Shown: one piece after another, positions 1 to 9,200 of the stretch | Layout of the letters: each line of letters starts with the position of its first letter | Position numbering within the stretch: position 1 is the stretch's first letter | Notes under the pieces: model-generated | Databases searched by the model: none | The model's input: only the letters and a program-made list of their open reading frames with translations | What the model was told of the DNA's origin: nothing | Assembly: GCA_900557555.1 (NCBI GenBank) | Contig: USTH01000001.1 | Coordinates: forward strand, 4,479-68,478 | DNA: 64,000 nucleotides | Direction: 5' to 3' | Origin: an uncultured Prevotellaceae bacterium | GTDB lineage: Bacteria > Bacteroidota > Bacteroidia > Bacteroidales > Bacteroidaceae | Position numbers and translations under genes: made by a program

Positions 1-269
1 TGGCCAGCACCATTTTCCTTGGCGGCTGGGCGCCCCTCCACATCTACGGTCTCGAATCGTTTAACTACGCGATGGACTGCATTCCAGGATTTGTATGGAT
101 GATTGGCAAGACCTTCTTTGTGGTATTCCTGCTGATGTGGATACGCTGGACTTTCCCTCGTCTGAGAATAGACCAGTTGCTTTCGCTGGAGTGGAAATAT
201 CTGATGCCTGCCAGTCTTGTCATCCTCGTGATGATGGCTCTGTGCGTCTCATTCGGTTTAACCCTGTAA
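1..269 (+). CDS. nuoH: NADH-quinone oxidoreductase subunit H, C-terminal part
   Basis: Partial gene cut by the window start; the reading frame begins at base 3 and runs to TAA at 267-269. NuoH is the membrane subunit of complex I that links the quinone-binding peripheral arm to the proton-pumping membrane arm. The visible 88 residues hold the conserved STIFLGGW segment, then two hydrophobic helices around the RWTFPR stretch, as in the C-terminal helices of the family. nuoI follows 10 bases downstream, as expected for a nuo operon. Confidence rests on both motif and gene order. Confidence 0.95.
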   Translation, partial: ASTIFLGGWAPLHIYGLESFNYAMDCIPGFVWMIGKTFFVVFLLMWIRWTFPRLRIDQLLSLEWKYLMPASLVILVMMALCVSFGLTL

Positions 270-279
270 AAACAAGACA

Positions 280-840
280 ATGTCAACAAACAACTATTTC
301 TCAGGCCTGATGTTCGGCATCAAGTCACTGGCAACTGGCCTGGGAGTGACTATGAAGGAATTTTTCACTCCCAAGATAACAGAGCAATATCCCGAAAACC
401 GAAAAGAACTGAAAATGTTTGACCGTTTCCGCGGTCGCCTCGTTATGCTCCACAACGAGAACAACGAGCACACCTGCGTTGGTTGCGGACTATGCCAGAC
501 TGCTTGCCCCAACGGAAGCATCACAGTCACAAGCGAAACATACGAGACAGAAGACGGCAAGAAGAAGCGCCGCCTCGTCAAGTACGAATACGACCTCGGC
601 TGCTGCATGTTTTGTGAACTCTGCGTCACGGTATGTCCGAGCAAGGCCATAGCATTTTCTACGGAGTTTGAGAACGCCGTGTTTGACCGTTCCAAGCTTA
701 TAACACAACTAAACCATCCCGGCAGCAAAGCGGCAGAAAAGAAACCTGCGGTAAAACCTGCTCCTAAGGCCGCTGCCACTACCGAACCCACGGCTATTGC
801 CGCCGACAACACAACAAACGAAAAAACTGCAGCCGTATGA
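280..840 (+). CDS. nuoI: NADH-quinone oxidoreductase subunit I (two 4Fe-4S clusters)
   Basis: 186 residues, near the usual length. This peripheral-arm subunit passes electrons through clusters N6a and N6b towards quinone. Both ferredoxin motifs are complete: C66-x2-C69-x2-C72-x3-C76-P and C109-x2-C112-x2-C115-x3-C119-P. The last roughly 35 residues form a Lys/Ala/Pro-rich tail (AEKKPAVKPAPKAAATTEP) that is not part of the ferredoxin fold and looks like a flexible extension. Its stop overlaps the nuoJ start by four bases (ATGA), which suggests translational coupling. Confidence 0.97.
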   Translation: MSTNNYFSGLMFGIKSLATGLGVTMKEFFTPKITEQYPENRKELKMFDRFRGRLVMLHNENNEHTCVGCGLCQTACPNGSITVTSETYETEDGKKKRRLVKYEYDLGCCMFCELCVTVCPSKAIAFSTEFENAVFDRSKLITQLNHPGSKAAEKKPAVKPAPKAAATTEPTAIAADNTTNEKTAAV

Positions 841-1358
841 TTACAGAAACAATAGTATTTATTATTCTGGCAGCGATAATTGCGATATTCTCAATTCTCT
901 CTGTCACAACCAAACGCATTATCCGTGCGGCCACCTACCTGCTTTTCGTGCTCTTTGGCACGGCTGGCCTTTACTTTCTCCTTGGCTACACATTCCTTGG
1001 CGCCGTGCAGATAATGGTTTATGCAGGCGGTGTCGTTGTACTCTATGTCTTTGCGATTATGCTCACCGGCAAGACTGCCACCACCACCCAGAAACAGCTG
1101 TGCATTAGGAAACGCTGTGCGGCTCTCATCGCCACTCTTATTGGCACAGGACTGCTGATGTTTACCTTTGCTTCACGCCAGTTTAAGAGTATTGCACTCG
1201 ACAACACCGTGACCAACGAGTCGGCCGCCCCCATAAAAGAGCTGGGTCAGAGGCTGCTTTCTTCTGGTCAAGACGGCTACCTCCTGCCGTTTGAAGCCGT
1301 CAGTGTGCTGCTTCTTGCATGTATCATCGGCGGTCTGATAATCGCCCGCAAACGTTAA
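837..1358 (+). CDS. nuoJ: NADH-quinone oxidoreductase subunit J
   Basis: 173 residues with five hydrophobic segments, typical of NuoJ (ND6-like), a complex I membrane subunit beside the quinone cavity. The third helix, around LGAVQIMVYAGGVVVLYVF, carries the AVQIMVYAGGVVVL signature whose pi-bulge region is conserved in the family. The start overlaps the nuoI stop in ATGA and nuoK follows after 23 bases. The identification rests on the signature helix and on operon position. Confidence 0.95.
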   Translation: MITETIVFIILAAIIAIFSILSVTTKRIIRAATYLLFVLFGTAGLYFLLGYTFLGAVQIMVYAGGVVVLYVFAIMLTGKTATTTQKQLCIRKRCAALIATLIGTGLLMFTFASRQFKSIALDNTVTNESAAPIKELGQRLLSSGQDGYLLPFEAVSVLLLACIIGGLIIARKR

Positions 1359-1381
1359 TCACCCAAAGAAACTGAAACACT

Positions 1382-1693
1382 ATGAATATCACCATTGATT
1401 ATTTCCTAATTCTTTCCGCCATAATGCTTGGCGCAGGTATGTACGGTTTCTTTACCCGCCGCAACACCTTGGCTATTCTGATATCTATTGAACTTATACT
1501 CAATGCCGCCGACCTCAACTTTGCCGCCTTCAACCGTCTGTGTGATGCGGCTGGGGTAGAAGGCTATATCTTCACATTGTTTTCAATAGCTATCTCTGCG
1601 GCAGAGACCGCTATCGCCATTGCGGTGATGATCAACGTCTACCGCATGCTCAAGAGCAACCTTGTTGACGAACTTGACAATCTGAAATGGTAA
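1382..1693 (+). CDS. nuoK: NADH-quinone oxidoreductase subunit K
   Basis: 103 residues and three transmembrane helices, the normal NuoK (ND4L-like) size. Acidic residues sit inside helices 2 and 3: the Glu in ISIELILNAADLNF and the Glu in AAETAIAIAVMINVYR, both in the positions used for proton transfer. It lies between nuoJ and nuoL in the standard order. Nothing is unusual. Confidence 0.97.
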   Translation: MNITIDYFLILSAIMLGAGMYGFFTRRNTLAILISIELILNAADLNFAAFNRLCDAAGVEGYIFTLFSIAISAAETAIAIAVMINVYRMLKSNLVDELDNLKW

Positions 1694-1715
1694 TAACACT
1701 TCAAAATCAGACACA

Positions 1716-3671
1716 ATGTTTTCATACACACTCCTAATTATACTGCTTCCGCTGCTGAGTTTCTTCATTCTCGGCATTGCGGGCAAGTGGCTCAGCCACA
1801 AGACGGCAGGTTGGATTGGCACTCTGTCACTGGCCGCAGTGACCGTGCTGTCATACTACACCGCCTACGATTATTTCCTTGTCATTGGGCGCGATGCTGT
1901 CACTCATGCATTTGAGCGTCAGATGCCGTTCAACTTCACATGGTTGCCATTCTTTGACCAGGATTTGCATTTCGACATGGGCATTCTGTTAGACCCCATC
2001 TCGGTCATGATGCTCATCGTCATCTCAACCGTGAGTTTCATGGTTCACATCTACTCGTTTGGCTATATGAAAGGCGAGAAAGGCTTTCAACGCTACTATG
2101 CGTTTCTCTCGCTGTTCACCATGTCCATGCTCGGTCTGGTCGTTGCCACTAACATTTTCCAGATGTATCTCTTCTGGGAGCTTGTAGGTGTCAGCTCATA
2201 TCTGCTCATCGGCTTCTACTACACATCGCCAGCCGCCATTGCGGCAAGCAAAAAGGCGTTTATCGTCACACGCTTTGCAGACCTCTTCTTCCTTATCGGA
2301 ATCTTGATTTACGGCTACTACACCGGTTCGTTCAGCTTCGCATTCGACACGGAGTCTGGCCTACAGAGCTATGCGCAGGCAGGTTTCATTTTGCCTCTTG
2401 CTCTTACGCTGATGTTTATAGGCGGTGCAGGAAAGAGCGCCATGTTCCCACTCCACATCTGGTTGCCTGATGCCATGGAGGGTCCAACCCCTGTAAGTGC
2501 ACTTATCCATGCCGCCACCATGGTTGTGGCAGGTGTGTTTCAGGTAGCCCGCCTGTTTCCGTTGTGGGTCACCTATGCTCAAGACTGGATGCCTATCATC
2601 ATCTGGGTTGGTGTCTTTACCGCTTTTTATGCAGCAGCGGTGGCGTGTGCCCAAAGCGACATCAAACGTGTGCTGGCCTTTTCCACCATTTCTCAGATTG
2701 CCTTTATGATGGTTGCGCTCGGTGTGTGCACCGAACTGCAGACTGGCCACGAACATCCGGGAAGCGTGGGTTATATGGCCTCGATGTTCCACCTCTTCAC
2801 CCATGCCATGTTCAAGGCCTGCCTGTTCCTTGGAGCCGGTTGCATTATACACGCTGTCCACAGCAATGAGATGTCTGCCATGGGCGGTCTGCGCAAATAC
2901 CTGCCACTGACCCATGTAACATTCCTCATATCCTGCCTTGCCATCAGCGGCATTCCGTTTTTCTCCGGCTTCAGCAGTAAGGACGAAATCATCACCGCTT
3001 GCATGGCATACAACCCGTTGGTCGGCTGGATTATGACGGGCATCGCCGCAATGACAGCATTCTATATGTTCCGCTTGTACTACGGCATTTTCTGGGGCAC
3101 AGAGAACAAGGAACTCCACACAGCCCACCACCCTCACGAAACAGCAATAATGACTACGCCTCTTGTAGTGCTCAGCGTCATAACCGTTGGAGTGGGCATT
3201 TACACCACACTTGCCGGTTTCGGACTGTTTGAAGGATACAGTTTCGGTTCGCTCATCAGCGCCGATGGTCAGGATTACCGCATTCACTTTGACCTCACCG
3301 TGGCAAGCTGCTCCACCATCATCGCTATCATATCCATCTGTCTGGCTACCTATATTTTCAAGGGCGAGACCCAACCGATAGCCGTAAAGATGAAGTCGGC
3401 TTTCCCACGCCTGCACCGCTGGGCCTACAAACGTTTCTACATGGACGAAGTCTACCAGTTTGTTACCCACCGCATCATCTTCGCACATATCAGCAAACCT
3501 ATCGCATGGTTTGACCGTCATGTGGTTGATGGGTTCTTTAATTTCCTGGCATGGGGTCTCCACGCCTCCTCTAACGGCATTAAGGGTCTTCAGAGCGGAC
3601 GTGTGCAGCAATATGCCATGGTTTACCTCATCGGCACAATTCTGCTTATTGCATTATTACTAATCTTCTAA
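1716..3671 (+). CDS. nuoL: NADH-quinone oxidoreductase subunit L (antiporter-like)
   Basis: 651 residues, somewhat longer than the 613 of E. coli NuoL. It is the distal proton-pumping subunit of complex I. The conserved antiporter features are present: the helix-5 glutamate in LFWELVGVSSYLLIG, a lysine and His-rich core in GKSAMFPLHIWLPDAMEG, and the PTPVSALIHAATMV loop. The C-terminal 150 residues fit the long lateral helix and final anchor. A 416-codon opposite-strand frame lies inside this gene and is treated as a codon-bias shadow. Confidence 0.97.
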   Translation: MFSYTLLIILLPLLSFFILGIAGKWLSHKTAGWIGTLSLAAVTVLSYYTAYDYFLVIGRDAVTHAFERQMPFNFTWLPFFDQDLHFDMGILLDPISVMMLIVISTVSFMVHIYSFGYMKGEKGFQRYYAFLSLFTMSMLGLVVATNIFQMYLFWELVGVSSYLLIGFYYTSPAAIAASKKAFIVTRFADLFFLIGILIYGYYTGSFSFAFDTESGLQSYAQAGFILPLALTLMFIGGAGKSAMFPLHIWLPDAMEGPTPVSALIHAATMVVAGVFQVARLFPLWVTYAQDWMPIIIWVGVFTAFYAAAVACAQSDIKRVLAFSTISQIAFMMVALGVCTELQTGHEHPGSVGYMASMFHLFTHAMFKACLFLGAGCIIHAVHSNEMSAMGGLRKYLPLTHVTFLISCLAISGIPFFSGFSSKDEIITACMAYNPLVGWIMTGIAAMTAFYMFRLYYGIFWGTENKELHTAHHPHETAIMTTPLVVLSVITVGVGIYTTLAGFGLFEGYSFGSLISADGQDYRIHFDLTVASCSTIIAIISICLATYIFKGETQPIAVKMKSAFPRLHRWAYKRFYMDEVYQFVTHRIIFAHISKPIAWFDRHVVDGFFNFLAWGLHASSNGIKGLQSGRVQQYAMVYLIGTILLIALLLIF

Positions 3672-3684
3672 AACTATCAACGAT

Positions 3685-5217
3685 ATGAATTTCCTATCAT
3701 TATTTGTTCTTGTCCCAATGGTCATGCTTCTTGGCCTATGGCTGGCAAAAGGTGTGAAAGCCGTACGCGGCGTGATGGTCGTTGGTAGCGCGGCGTTGCT
3801 TGCCTTGGCTATTTATCTGACAATAGACTTTCTCGGACAGCGTGCCGCAGGCAACGATGCTGAAATGCTTTATCAGGCATCATTCACATGGTTTGAGCCT
3901 CTAAAAATTTCTTACCGCACGGGTGTTGACGGCATCTCGGTGGCAATGCTCCTTTTGAGTGCCATTATTGTGTTTACCGGTACGTTTGCAAGTTGGCGTC
4001 TCAACCCCAACCTCAAAGACTATTTCTTGTGGTTCACCCTTCTGTCAATGGGTGTGTTCGGCTTCTTCATAAGCATTGACATGTTCATGATGTTCATGTT
4101 CTACGAGATTGCCTTGATTCCTATGTATCTGCTCATCGGCGTGTGGGGTAGCGGCCAGAAGGAATATGCCGCCATGAAGTTGACTCTGATGCTGATGGGT
4201 GGCTCGGCCTTCCTGATGGTCGGCATCTTTGGCATCTTTTATGGTGCTGGCGGTGAAACCATGAACATTCTTGACATAGCTAATCACACCAACGGTGCCC
4301 ACCCTATCGAGTTTGCGCAGCAATGCATTTGGTTCCCCCTGACATTCATCGGGTTCGGAGTGCTCGGAGCATTGTTTCCTTTCCACACATGGAGTCCCGA
4401 CGGCCACGCCTCAGCGCCCACGGCAGTGTCAATGCTCCATGCTGGTGTGCTGATGAAGCTGGGAGGCTACGGATGCTTCCGTATCGCCATATTCCTCATG
4501 CCGGAGGCCGCCAACGAGCTAAACTGGATATTCCTTATCCTTACTGGTATATCTGTGGTATACGGTGCGATGAGCGCATGTGTACAGACCGACCTCAAGT
4601 ATATCAACGCCTACTCTTCAGTTAGCCACTGTGGTTTGGTATTGTTCGGCATATTGATGCTCACCACGACATCTACTGTCGGTGCTGTTCTGCAGATGCT
4701 CTCCCACGGTTTGATGACGGCTCTCTTCTTTGCCCTCATCGGCATGATTTACGGCCGCACCCATACGCGTAATGTCAACGAGATGAAAGGACTGATGCAA
4801 ATCATGCCGTTCCTCAGCGTATGCTTTGTCATTGCCGGTCTTGCCAACCTCGGCCTGCCAGGCTTGAGTGGCTTTGTGGCAGAGATGACAATCTTTGTGG
4901 GGTCGTTCCAGAATGCCGACACCTTCCATCGTGTGTTGACCATCGTGGCAACCTGCTCTATTGTTGTGGCAGCAGTCTACATTCTCCGAATGGTGGGTCG
5001 TATGCTCTATGGTGTTTGCACCGATGAGCACCACAAGCAACTCACCGATGCCACATGGGAGGAACGCCTCGCTGTGATTTGCCTCATATTTGCCATTGCA
5101 GGACTTGGTCTTGCACCGGCATGGATGAGCAACCTCATCGACAGCAGTGTGGCTCCAATCATAGAGACCGTCAAGAATGCCGGCCCGTTGGTATCGTCAT
5201 GCAACCCTTTCATGTAA
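3685..5217 (+). CDS. nuoM: NADH-quinone oxidoreductase subunit M (antiporter-like)
   Basis: 510 residues, essentially the E. coli NuoM length. It has about 14 transmembrane helices. The key glutamate lies in [18 protein letters not shown], and the second core motif is [20 protein letters not shown] followed by [13 protein letters not shown] with its conserved lysine. It starts 13 bases after nuoL. The predicted nuoN start lies 28 bases downstream of its stop. Confidence 0.97.
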   Translation: MNFLSLFVLVPMVMLLGLWLAKGVKAVRGVMVVGSAALLALAIYLTIDFLGQRAAGNDAEMLYQASFTWFEPLKISYRTGVDGISVAMLLLSAIIVFTGTFASWRLNPNLKDYFLWFTLLSMGVFGFFISIDMFMMFMFYEIALIPMYLLIGVWGSGQKEYAAMKLTLMLMGGSAFLMVGIFGIFYGAGGETMNILDIANHTNGAHPIEFAQQCIWFPLTFIGFGVLGALFPFHTWSPDGHASAPTAVSMLHAGVLMKLGGYGCFRIAIFLMPEAANELNWIFLILTGISVVYGAMSACVQTDLKYINAYSSVSHCGLVLFGILMLTTTSTVGAVLQMLSHGLMTALFFALIGMIYGRTHTRNVNEMKGLMQIMPFLSVCFVIAGLANLGLPGLSGFVAEMTIFVGSFQNADTFHRVLTIVATCSIVVAAVYILRMVGRMLYGVCTDEHHKQLTDATWEERLAVICLIFAIAGLGLAPAWMSNLIDSSVAPIIETVKNAGPLVSSCNPFM

Positions 5218-5245
5218 TTCACTAACACACCAAAATCATTCTAAA

Positions 5246-6709
5246 ATGGACTATTCACAATTTCTCAATATGGGTCAGGAGTTATCGCTACTTGCAGTGA
5301 TAATAATATTGTTTGTCGCTGACCTCTTTATGTGTACCGACCGTAAGGATGGCAAGGGTGTGCTCAATACACCACTGCCAGTCATCTTGATGGTTATCCA
5401 CACAATCGTAGGTATCTTCCCTTTGCTCACGGTCTGCCCTGGTGACTGCGGATTCGAGACGTGCGCTTTTGGCGGCATGTACGTAGCAAATGCAATGACC
5501 ACCATTGTCAAGACCATTATCAACATTGGAACCATCATAGTGTTCCTAACTGCCCACGAATGGCTTAAGTTGCCGGAGTTGGCCAACAAGCAAGGCGAAT
5601 ACTACCTGCTGACACTCTCTACCCTGCTGGGCATGTATTTCATGGTCAGCGCAGGTCATTTTCTTATGTTCTTCATCGGCCTTGAGCTGGCCTCCGTGCC
5701 AATGACAGCTCTCATAGCCTACTCCAAGAGGTCGCAGGAGAGCGCCGAGGCTTCTGGCAAGTATATTCTGACAGCACTGTTTTCATCAGGCCTGATGCTT
5801 TACGGCATCTCGCTAATCTATGGCACTGCGGGTACGCTTTATTTCAATCAAGCCGCAGCAAGCATCTGCATGTCCGACCCTGTCCAGATTGCCGCCCTCG
5901 TTCTGTTCATCGGAGGTATAGGCTTCAAGATTTCGCTCGTGCCTTTCCATCTATGGACAGCCGACGCATATCAGGGAGCCCCCACACCCGTTACATCCTA
6001 TCTCAGTGTCATCTCAAAGGGTGCGGCAGCATTTGTACTCTTCACCGTACTCTACAAGGTGTTTGCCCCTGTCATTGACCATGCCAACCTTATCTTCTTC
6101 TGGATTATCATTTTCTCCATAACCATCGCCAACATCTTCGCTATCCGTCAGAACAACCTCAAGCGCTTTATGGCATTCTCTGCCATCAGTCAGGCAGGTT
6201 ATCTGGTACTTGGTGTAATGGGAGCCACACCTCAGGGCATGACAGCCATCGTATACTACCTGCTGGTGTACATGGTGGCAAACCTTGGCGTGTTTCTCAT
6301 CATCAGCATCACCGAGCAACGTAGTGGCAAGATTAACATCTCCGATTACAACGGGTACTACAAGACCAACCCCAAATTGGCTTTCCTTATGACCCTTGCC
6401 CTGTTCAGCCTTGCAGGCATTCCACCGTTTGCGGGCTTCTTCAGCAAGTTCTTCATGTTCATGGCGGCCTTCAAGGCAGGTTTTGCGCTTCTCGTGTTCA
6501 TCGCATTAGTCAACACGGTGATATCTCTCTACTACTACCTTCTCATTGTGAAGGCAATGTACATCAATCCCAACGAGAGCCCAATTGCCACTTTCAAGAG
6601 CGACGGATATACCAAGGCCGGACTCTTTATCTGCACCGCAGGTGTTGTGTTGATTGGTATCATCAGCTGGTTCTACACCTATATTGGCCAATTCTGCTAC
6701 GGCATCTAA
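5246..6709 (+). CDS. nuoN: NADH-quinone oxidoreductase subunit N (antiporter-like)
   Basis: 488 residues from the ATG at 5246. The frame stays open upstream to 5177, but that would overlap nuoM and add a polar, non-family N-terminus, so the internal ATG is preferred; from there the protein begins [16 protein letters not shown] and enters its first helix. Conserved sites are [15 protein letters not shown] (helix-5 Glu), a lysine in [19 protein letters not shown], and the [12 protein letters not shown] segment. It is the last nuo gene, followed by a hairpin terminator. Confidence 0.96.
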   Translation: MDYSQFLNMGQELSLLAVIIILFVADLFMCTDRKDGKGVLNTPLPVILMVIHTIVGIFPLLTVCPGDCGFETCAFGGMYVANAMTTIVKTIINIGTIIVFLTAHEWLKLPELANKQGEYYLLTLSTLLGMYFMVSAGHFLMFFIGLELASVPMTALIAYSKRSQESAEASGKYILTALFSSGLMLYGISLIYGTAGTLYFNQAAASICMSDPVQIAALVLFIGGIGFKISLVPFHLWTADAYQGAPTPVTSYLSVISKGAAAFVLFTVLYKVFAPVIDHANLIFFWIIIFSITIANIFAIRQNNLKRFMAFSAISQAGYLVLGVMGATPQGMTAIVYYLLVYMVANLGVFLIISITEQRSGKINISDYNGYYKTNPKLAFLMTLALFSLAGIPPFAGFFSKFFMFMAAFKAGFALLVFIALVNTVISLYYYLLIVKAMYINPNESPIATFKSDGYTKAGLFICTAGVVLIGIISWFYTYIGQFCYGI

Positions 6710-6734
6710 CTGCCCGATAGCATAATACATACTA

Positions 6735-6777
6735 AAAAATGCGCTTTAAAGTCCGTGATGACTTTAAAGCGCATTTT
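6735..6777. terminator. Bidirectional terminator after the nuo operon
   Basis: An inverted repeat of about 17 bp (arm AAATGCGCTTTAAAGT) with an 8-base loop at 6753-6760. It is flanked by A-runs on one side and T-runs on the other, starting 26 bases after the nuoN stop. The symmetric A/T flanks would let it act on both strands. Confidence 0.9.
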
Positions 6778-6785
6778 AATTATCA

Positions 6786-6820
6786 GTCATTAGGTCACGA
6801 ATGACCGTTTTGGGTTAAAT
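6786..6820. repeat. R1 repeat, minimal degenerate copy
   Basis: A short copy of the intergenic R1 family. One end matches the terminal repeat (AATGACCGTTTTGGGTTAAA), the other is eroded (GTCATTAGGTC). It has no interior and sits between the nuo terminator and the 6930 lipoprotein. Confidence 0.65.
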
Positions 6821-6929
6821 ATTGTTAACGCATTATTTTTATTGTTGTCAAACCACAAAATCAATTCAGAAATATTTTAATTTTGTCAAGAGAATGTTTT
6901 TAGATATTATCAACCAAAACATTAGTCTT

Positions 6930-7535
6930 ATGAAACGATTACTACCAATTATTTCGATTGTCACAGGCCTACTTTTTGTCTCGTGTTCCAAATCCCTTAC
7001 AGACATAGGCTACAAGCCGGCATCCATAGGAACAATCAATGCCACTAAGGCTTCTGTTTTTTACACTGACCACTCTGGCTCATATTACACCACAAGCATG
7101 GCAGCAACCTACACTGGTCCTACATACCAATACTATAACAACCCATATACGCAAAACACCAACATGGGAGACATCAACATGGACTTATTGGAAAAGACTG
7201 CAATGAAGGACTGTATTTCTTTTATTGATAAATTCTACAGCAGACTGTTGTCACAGAAATTCAACGCCAAGCAATTCTCAAAGAAATACAAGCCCTCGTG
7301 CATCAACCAAATTAATAACATCGTAGACTCTTTGGCCTTGAGCGGCGACAAAATGGGGGGATGGCAGGTGTTTACCAACAAAGGCTTTGAGCCAGGAATG
7401 AAATACAACATTGCATACGACAAAGAAGCATGGTTCATAGTCAGCCGCAGAGACAACCCTGATATACACATCTCTGTGCAGATGATTGTGAGCGACCTCA
7501 ACAAAAAGCCCCTCATCACAGGAATCAGATACTAA
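6930..7535 (+). CDS. Small lipoprotein related to the neighbouring minus-strand lipoproteins
   Basis: 201 residues. The frame opens at 6822, but the ATG at 6930 gives a proper SPII signal (MKRLLPIISIVTGLLFVSC, lipid cysteine 19), so that start is used. The C-terminal 100 residues (FYSRLLSQ, then GGWQVF, then EAWFIVSR, then PLITGI) match the repeated domain of the lipoproteins at 11736-12998 and 7835-9139, present here once. The pattern is compatible with a small NTF2-like or DUF3828-like fold, which is an inference from layout only. A TAATTTTG -7 box lies at 6878-6885. Function unknown; probably an outer- or inner-membrane-anchored periplasmic protein. Confidence 0.75.
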   Translation: MKRLLPIISIVTGLLFVSCSKSLTDIGYKPASIGTINATKASVFYTDHSGSYYTTSMAATYTGPTYQYYNNPYTQNTNMGDINMDLLEKTAMKDCISFIDKFYSRLLSQKFNAKQFSKKYKPSCINQINNIVDSLALSGDKMGGWQVFTNKGFEPGMKYNIAYDKEAWFIVSRRDNPDIHISVQMIVSDLNKKPLITGIRY

Positions 7536-7554
7536 ACAGTGGGAGGGCAAATAT

Positions 7555-7745
7555 AAACCCAAATCGGTCATTAGGTCGTATTTGATATGTTTTCATAACT
7601 TCTTGTTGCCTTTTGTTTTTTATAAGGCATCTGGCGCCTGTTTTTTGCTCGAAATAGCCCGCTATTACTCACAAAAACAGCAAGCGACATCTGCTCTCCT
7701 AAAAATTCAAAATACAATAAGTCCTAACGACCAAATTGGGATAAA
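7555..7745 (-). repeat. R1 repeat, full-length copy
   Basis: A 191-bp element with terminal inverted repeats (AAACCCAAATCGGTCATTAG at the left; CCTAACGACCAAATTGGG near the right) and a self-complementary interior centred on the AATAGC-CC-GCTATT hairpin. It is inverted relative to the copies near 62 kb. It lies between two convergent genes of the lipoprotein family. Confidence 0.85.
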
Positions 7746-7754
7746 CGACTAACA

Positions 7755-7838
7755 CTATTTTGTCAGACTACTTAGATGGTCAATGTTGTTGAGGAAATGT
7801 GCAGTTTGGCACGAACCACCCACATGCAGTTTTATCAT
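7755..7838 (-). pseudogene. Truncated start of a GT-LanC gene (remnant, 27 codons)
   Basis: The ATG overlaps the stop of the preceding lipoprotein pseudogene by four bases, exactly as the intact glycosyltransferase gene at 11739 overlaps its own upstream lipoprotein. The first codons read MIKL in both. After MIKLHV the sequence no longer resembles the glycosyltransferase and stops after 27 residues. It is best read as the stump of a second glycosyltransferase gene lost by deletion; translation into a 27-residue peptide cannot be excluded. Confidence 0.6.
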
Positions 7839-8313
7839 TCCTCTAAAAATCTTTGGGGACAATAGTCCACGTTGCGAATGGGATTTTTTATTCCCATTAT
7901 AGCCGGACATACCCACGACCCATAGAGCACCACCTTGAGCTTGAGGCTCTTGCCACCTGACTTCGGGGCGGTCACCTGATACCAATCCTTTCCCAGATAG
8001 GTCACATCATAGCCACCTTGGGCGAACTCACGGTAAGAACAGGGCAAAAACATGTCTGCCCTATTGTCTTTCTTGGCAATCTGGCTGTCTGCCATAGCCA
8101 CCAAGCGTTGAGGCAAGGAGTAGAAATAGCTCTTGCGAAGCTTCTTGAGATTATTATCCGAAGACAGCAGATTATTATAGAACTGACGTACGAATGCCAT
8201 CCTACGCTCGTTAACCTTGGTAGCGAAGCGGTCGAAGTCTGCCTCGGTCACTAGTAACCGTCTCCCGGTTTCTTTGTAAATTATCGGACAAAGATATTCT
8301 AAAAACATATAAT
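7826..8313. repeat. Near-identical block shared with 11727-12214
   Basis: About 480 bases of the lipoprotein 3' half, its stop and the following ATG match the block 3901 bases further on with roughly a dozen mismatches by eye. Sequence upstream in the same two genes is much more diverged. The pattern fits gene conversion or a recent recombination between tandem copies. Confidence 0.85.
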
Positions 8314-8482
8314 CTTTGTCATTTGTCGAGAACCCCCACATCTTGCTACCAACATTTGCTTTGTAGCTTGTGTCAATAACGTCTACGTTCATTTTTTGGT
8401 TTTTAACTCCCACAATAACAGGATTTAGGTATTTTCCGGTATACATTATTTTTACAGAAACAGTGTCGTTACCTTTTGGCAA
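7835..8482 (-). CDS. C-terminal open part of lipoprotein copy B
   Basis: Open frame of up to 215 codons after the internal TAA, starting only at a TTG in the same frame. It contains the end of domain 1 and all of domain 2 (FYNNLL, YSLPQRLVAMADSQIA, DWYQVTAPKS, IMGIKNP). With no signal peptide and no convincing start it is probably not expressed as a separate exported protein. It is listed so that the C-terminal coding content is not lost. Confidence 0.3.
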   Translation of the reverse strand: MPKGNDTVSVKIMYTGKYLNPVIVGVKNQKMNVDVIDTSYKANVGSKMWGFSTNDKDYMFLEYLCPIIYKETGRRLLVTEADFDRFATKVNERRMAFVRQFYNNLLSSDNNLKKLRKSYFYSLPQRLVAMADSQIAKKDNRADMFLPCSYREFAQGGYDVTYLGKDWYQVTAPKSGGKSLKLKVVLYGSWVCPAIMGIKNPIRNVDYCPQRFLEE

Positions 8483-8506
8483 GAAGATGTCATACCACCC
8501 ATTGCC

Positions 8507-9139
8507 TTAGTATTCCACTTTATATAGTGTTGGATCCTTATCTATACCTTCGGTTGGCTTAAATATCTGCCAGCCAGCTAAATCAGAAAAGATGTTTTTG
8601 CATTTAACAGCCTTTACTTTGTCTTGTATGACATGCGAGACCATTGGCAAGTATGCCTTGGAGAACACATCATACACAAAATCGCTCCTGCTCATCATTG
8701 CTACCATCTTGCATATATCTTTTCTTGTAACTTCCTGCATACTCTCTTTAAATTTTTCCATATCGCATTCCGAGACATAGCCTTCGGGACAAAATACTGC
8801 ATAACTATAGTCTCTCAACAAATAGTGCGTGTGTGTAGTAGCATGTTGAACAGGAAAACGAAGAGGGGTATTACCGTTATAACTACTTTGGGTTGCAGTA
8901 CCTTCAAAACTACCTTGGCTAAAAACAATCGTACCCTCAAAATTAGGAGGTCTGGTACCAAAAGCAACTTGATCCGGTGTTATGTCTGCTGTCGTTGCTT
9001 TATGTGCATAGCTATAATCTATTTTGGGGTCATCAATTTGTATCGTATTAGTATACCCCAAATAACGAAGCTTCCAGTCAGAACACGAAGCAACAATAGA
9101 CAAGCAAATCAACATTACATATTTCAAGAAATATTGCAT
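8507..9139 (-). CDS. N-terminal open part of lipoprotein copy B
   Basis: As the DNA reads, this 210-residue product is translatable: an SPII signal (MQYFLKYVMLICLSIVASC) and the first of the two repeated domains, ending at YKVEY just before the domain's last strands (the stop is at 8509-8507). The ancestral upstream gene overlapped this start by 16 bases. The product would be a lipid-anchored but incomplete domain, and may be unstable. Confidence 0.5.
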   Translation of the reverse strand: MQYFLKYVMLICLSIVASCSDWKLRYLGYTNTIQIDDPKIDYSYAHKATTADITPDQVAFGTRPPNFEGTIVFSQGSFEGTATQSSYNGNTPLRFPVQHATTHTHYLLRDYSYAVFCPEGYVSECDMEKFKESMQEVTRKDICKMVAMMSRSDFVYDVFSKAYLPMVSHVIQDKVKAVKCKNIFSDLAGWQIFKPTEGIDKDPTLYKVEY

Positions 9140-9200
9140 GACACAAGTCTTATTTCTGGTTTCTCATTATAACAACTAACAAAAAATGTCATCACTATAT

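Larger units (their letters stand above)
7835..9139 (-). pseudogene. Two-domain lipoprotein (copy B) interrupted by an in-frame TAA
   Basis: One 435-codon frame with a single internal stop, TAA at 8509-8507, and no frame change. Conceptual translation across the stop aligns with the intact 420-residue paralogue at 11736-12998. At the break copy B reads YKVEY-stop-GNGWYDIF where the paralogue has YKVKYKNGGWFDIF, so a single AAA-to-TAA change would explain it. The N-terminus is an SPII signal with lipid Cys19 (SIVASC). The 3' half is nearly identical in DNA to the paralogue, the 5' half is well diverged. A sequencing error or stop readthrough are the alternatives. Confidence 0.75.

Noticed and set aside
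2361..3611. A 416-codon gene antisense to nuoL
   Set aside because: Its product is rich in His, Cys and Gly with no recognisable domain, and it lies entirely within a well-conserved nuoL. It is a by-product of nuoL codon use.
5177..5245. An earlier start for nuoN
   Set aside because: It would overlap nuoM by 41 bases and add polar residues not found in NuoN. The ATG at 5246 fits the family.
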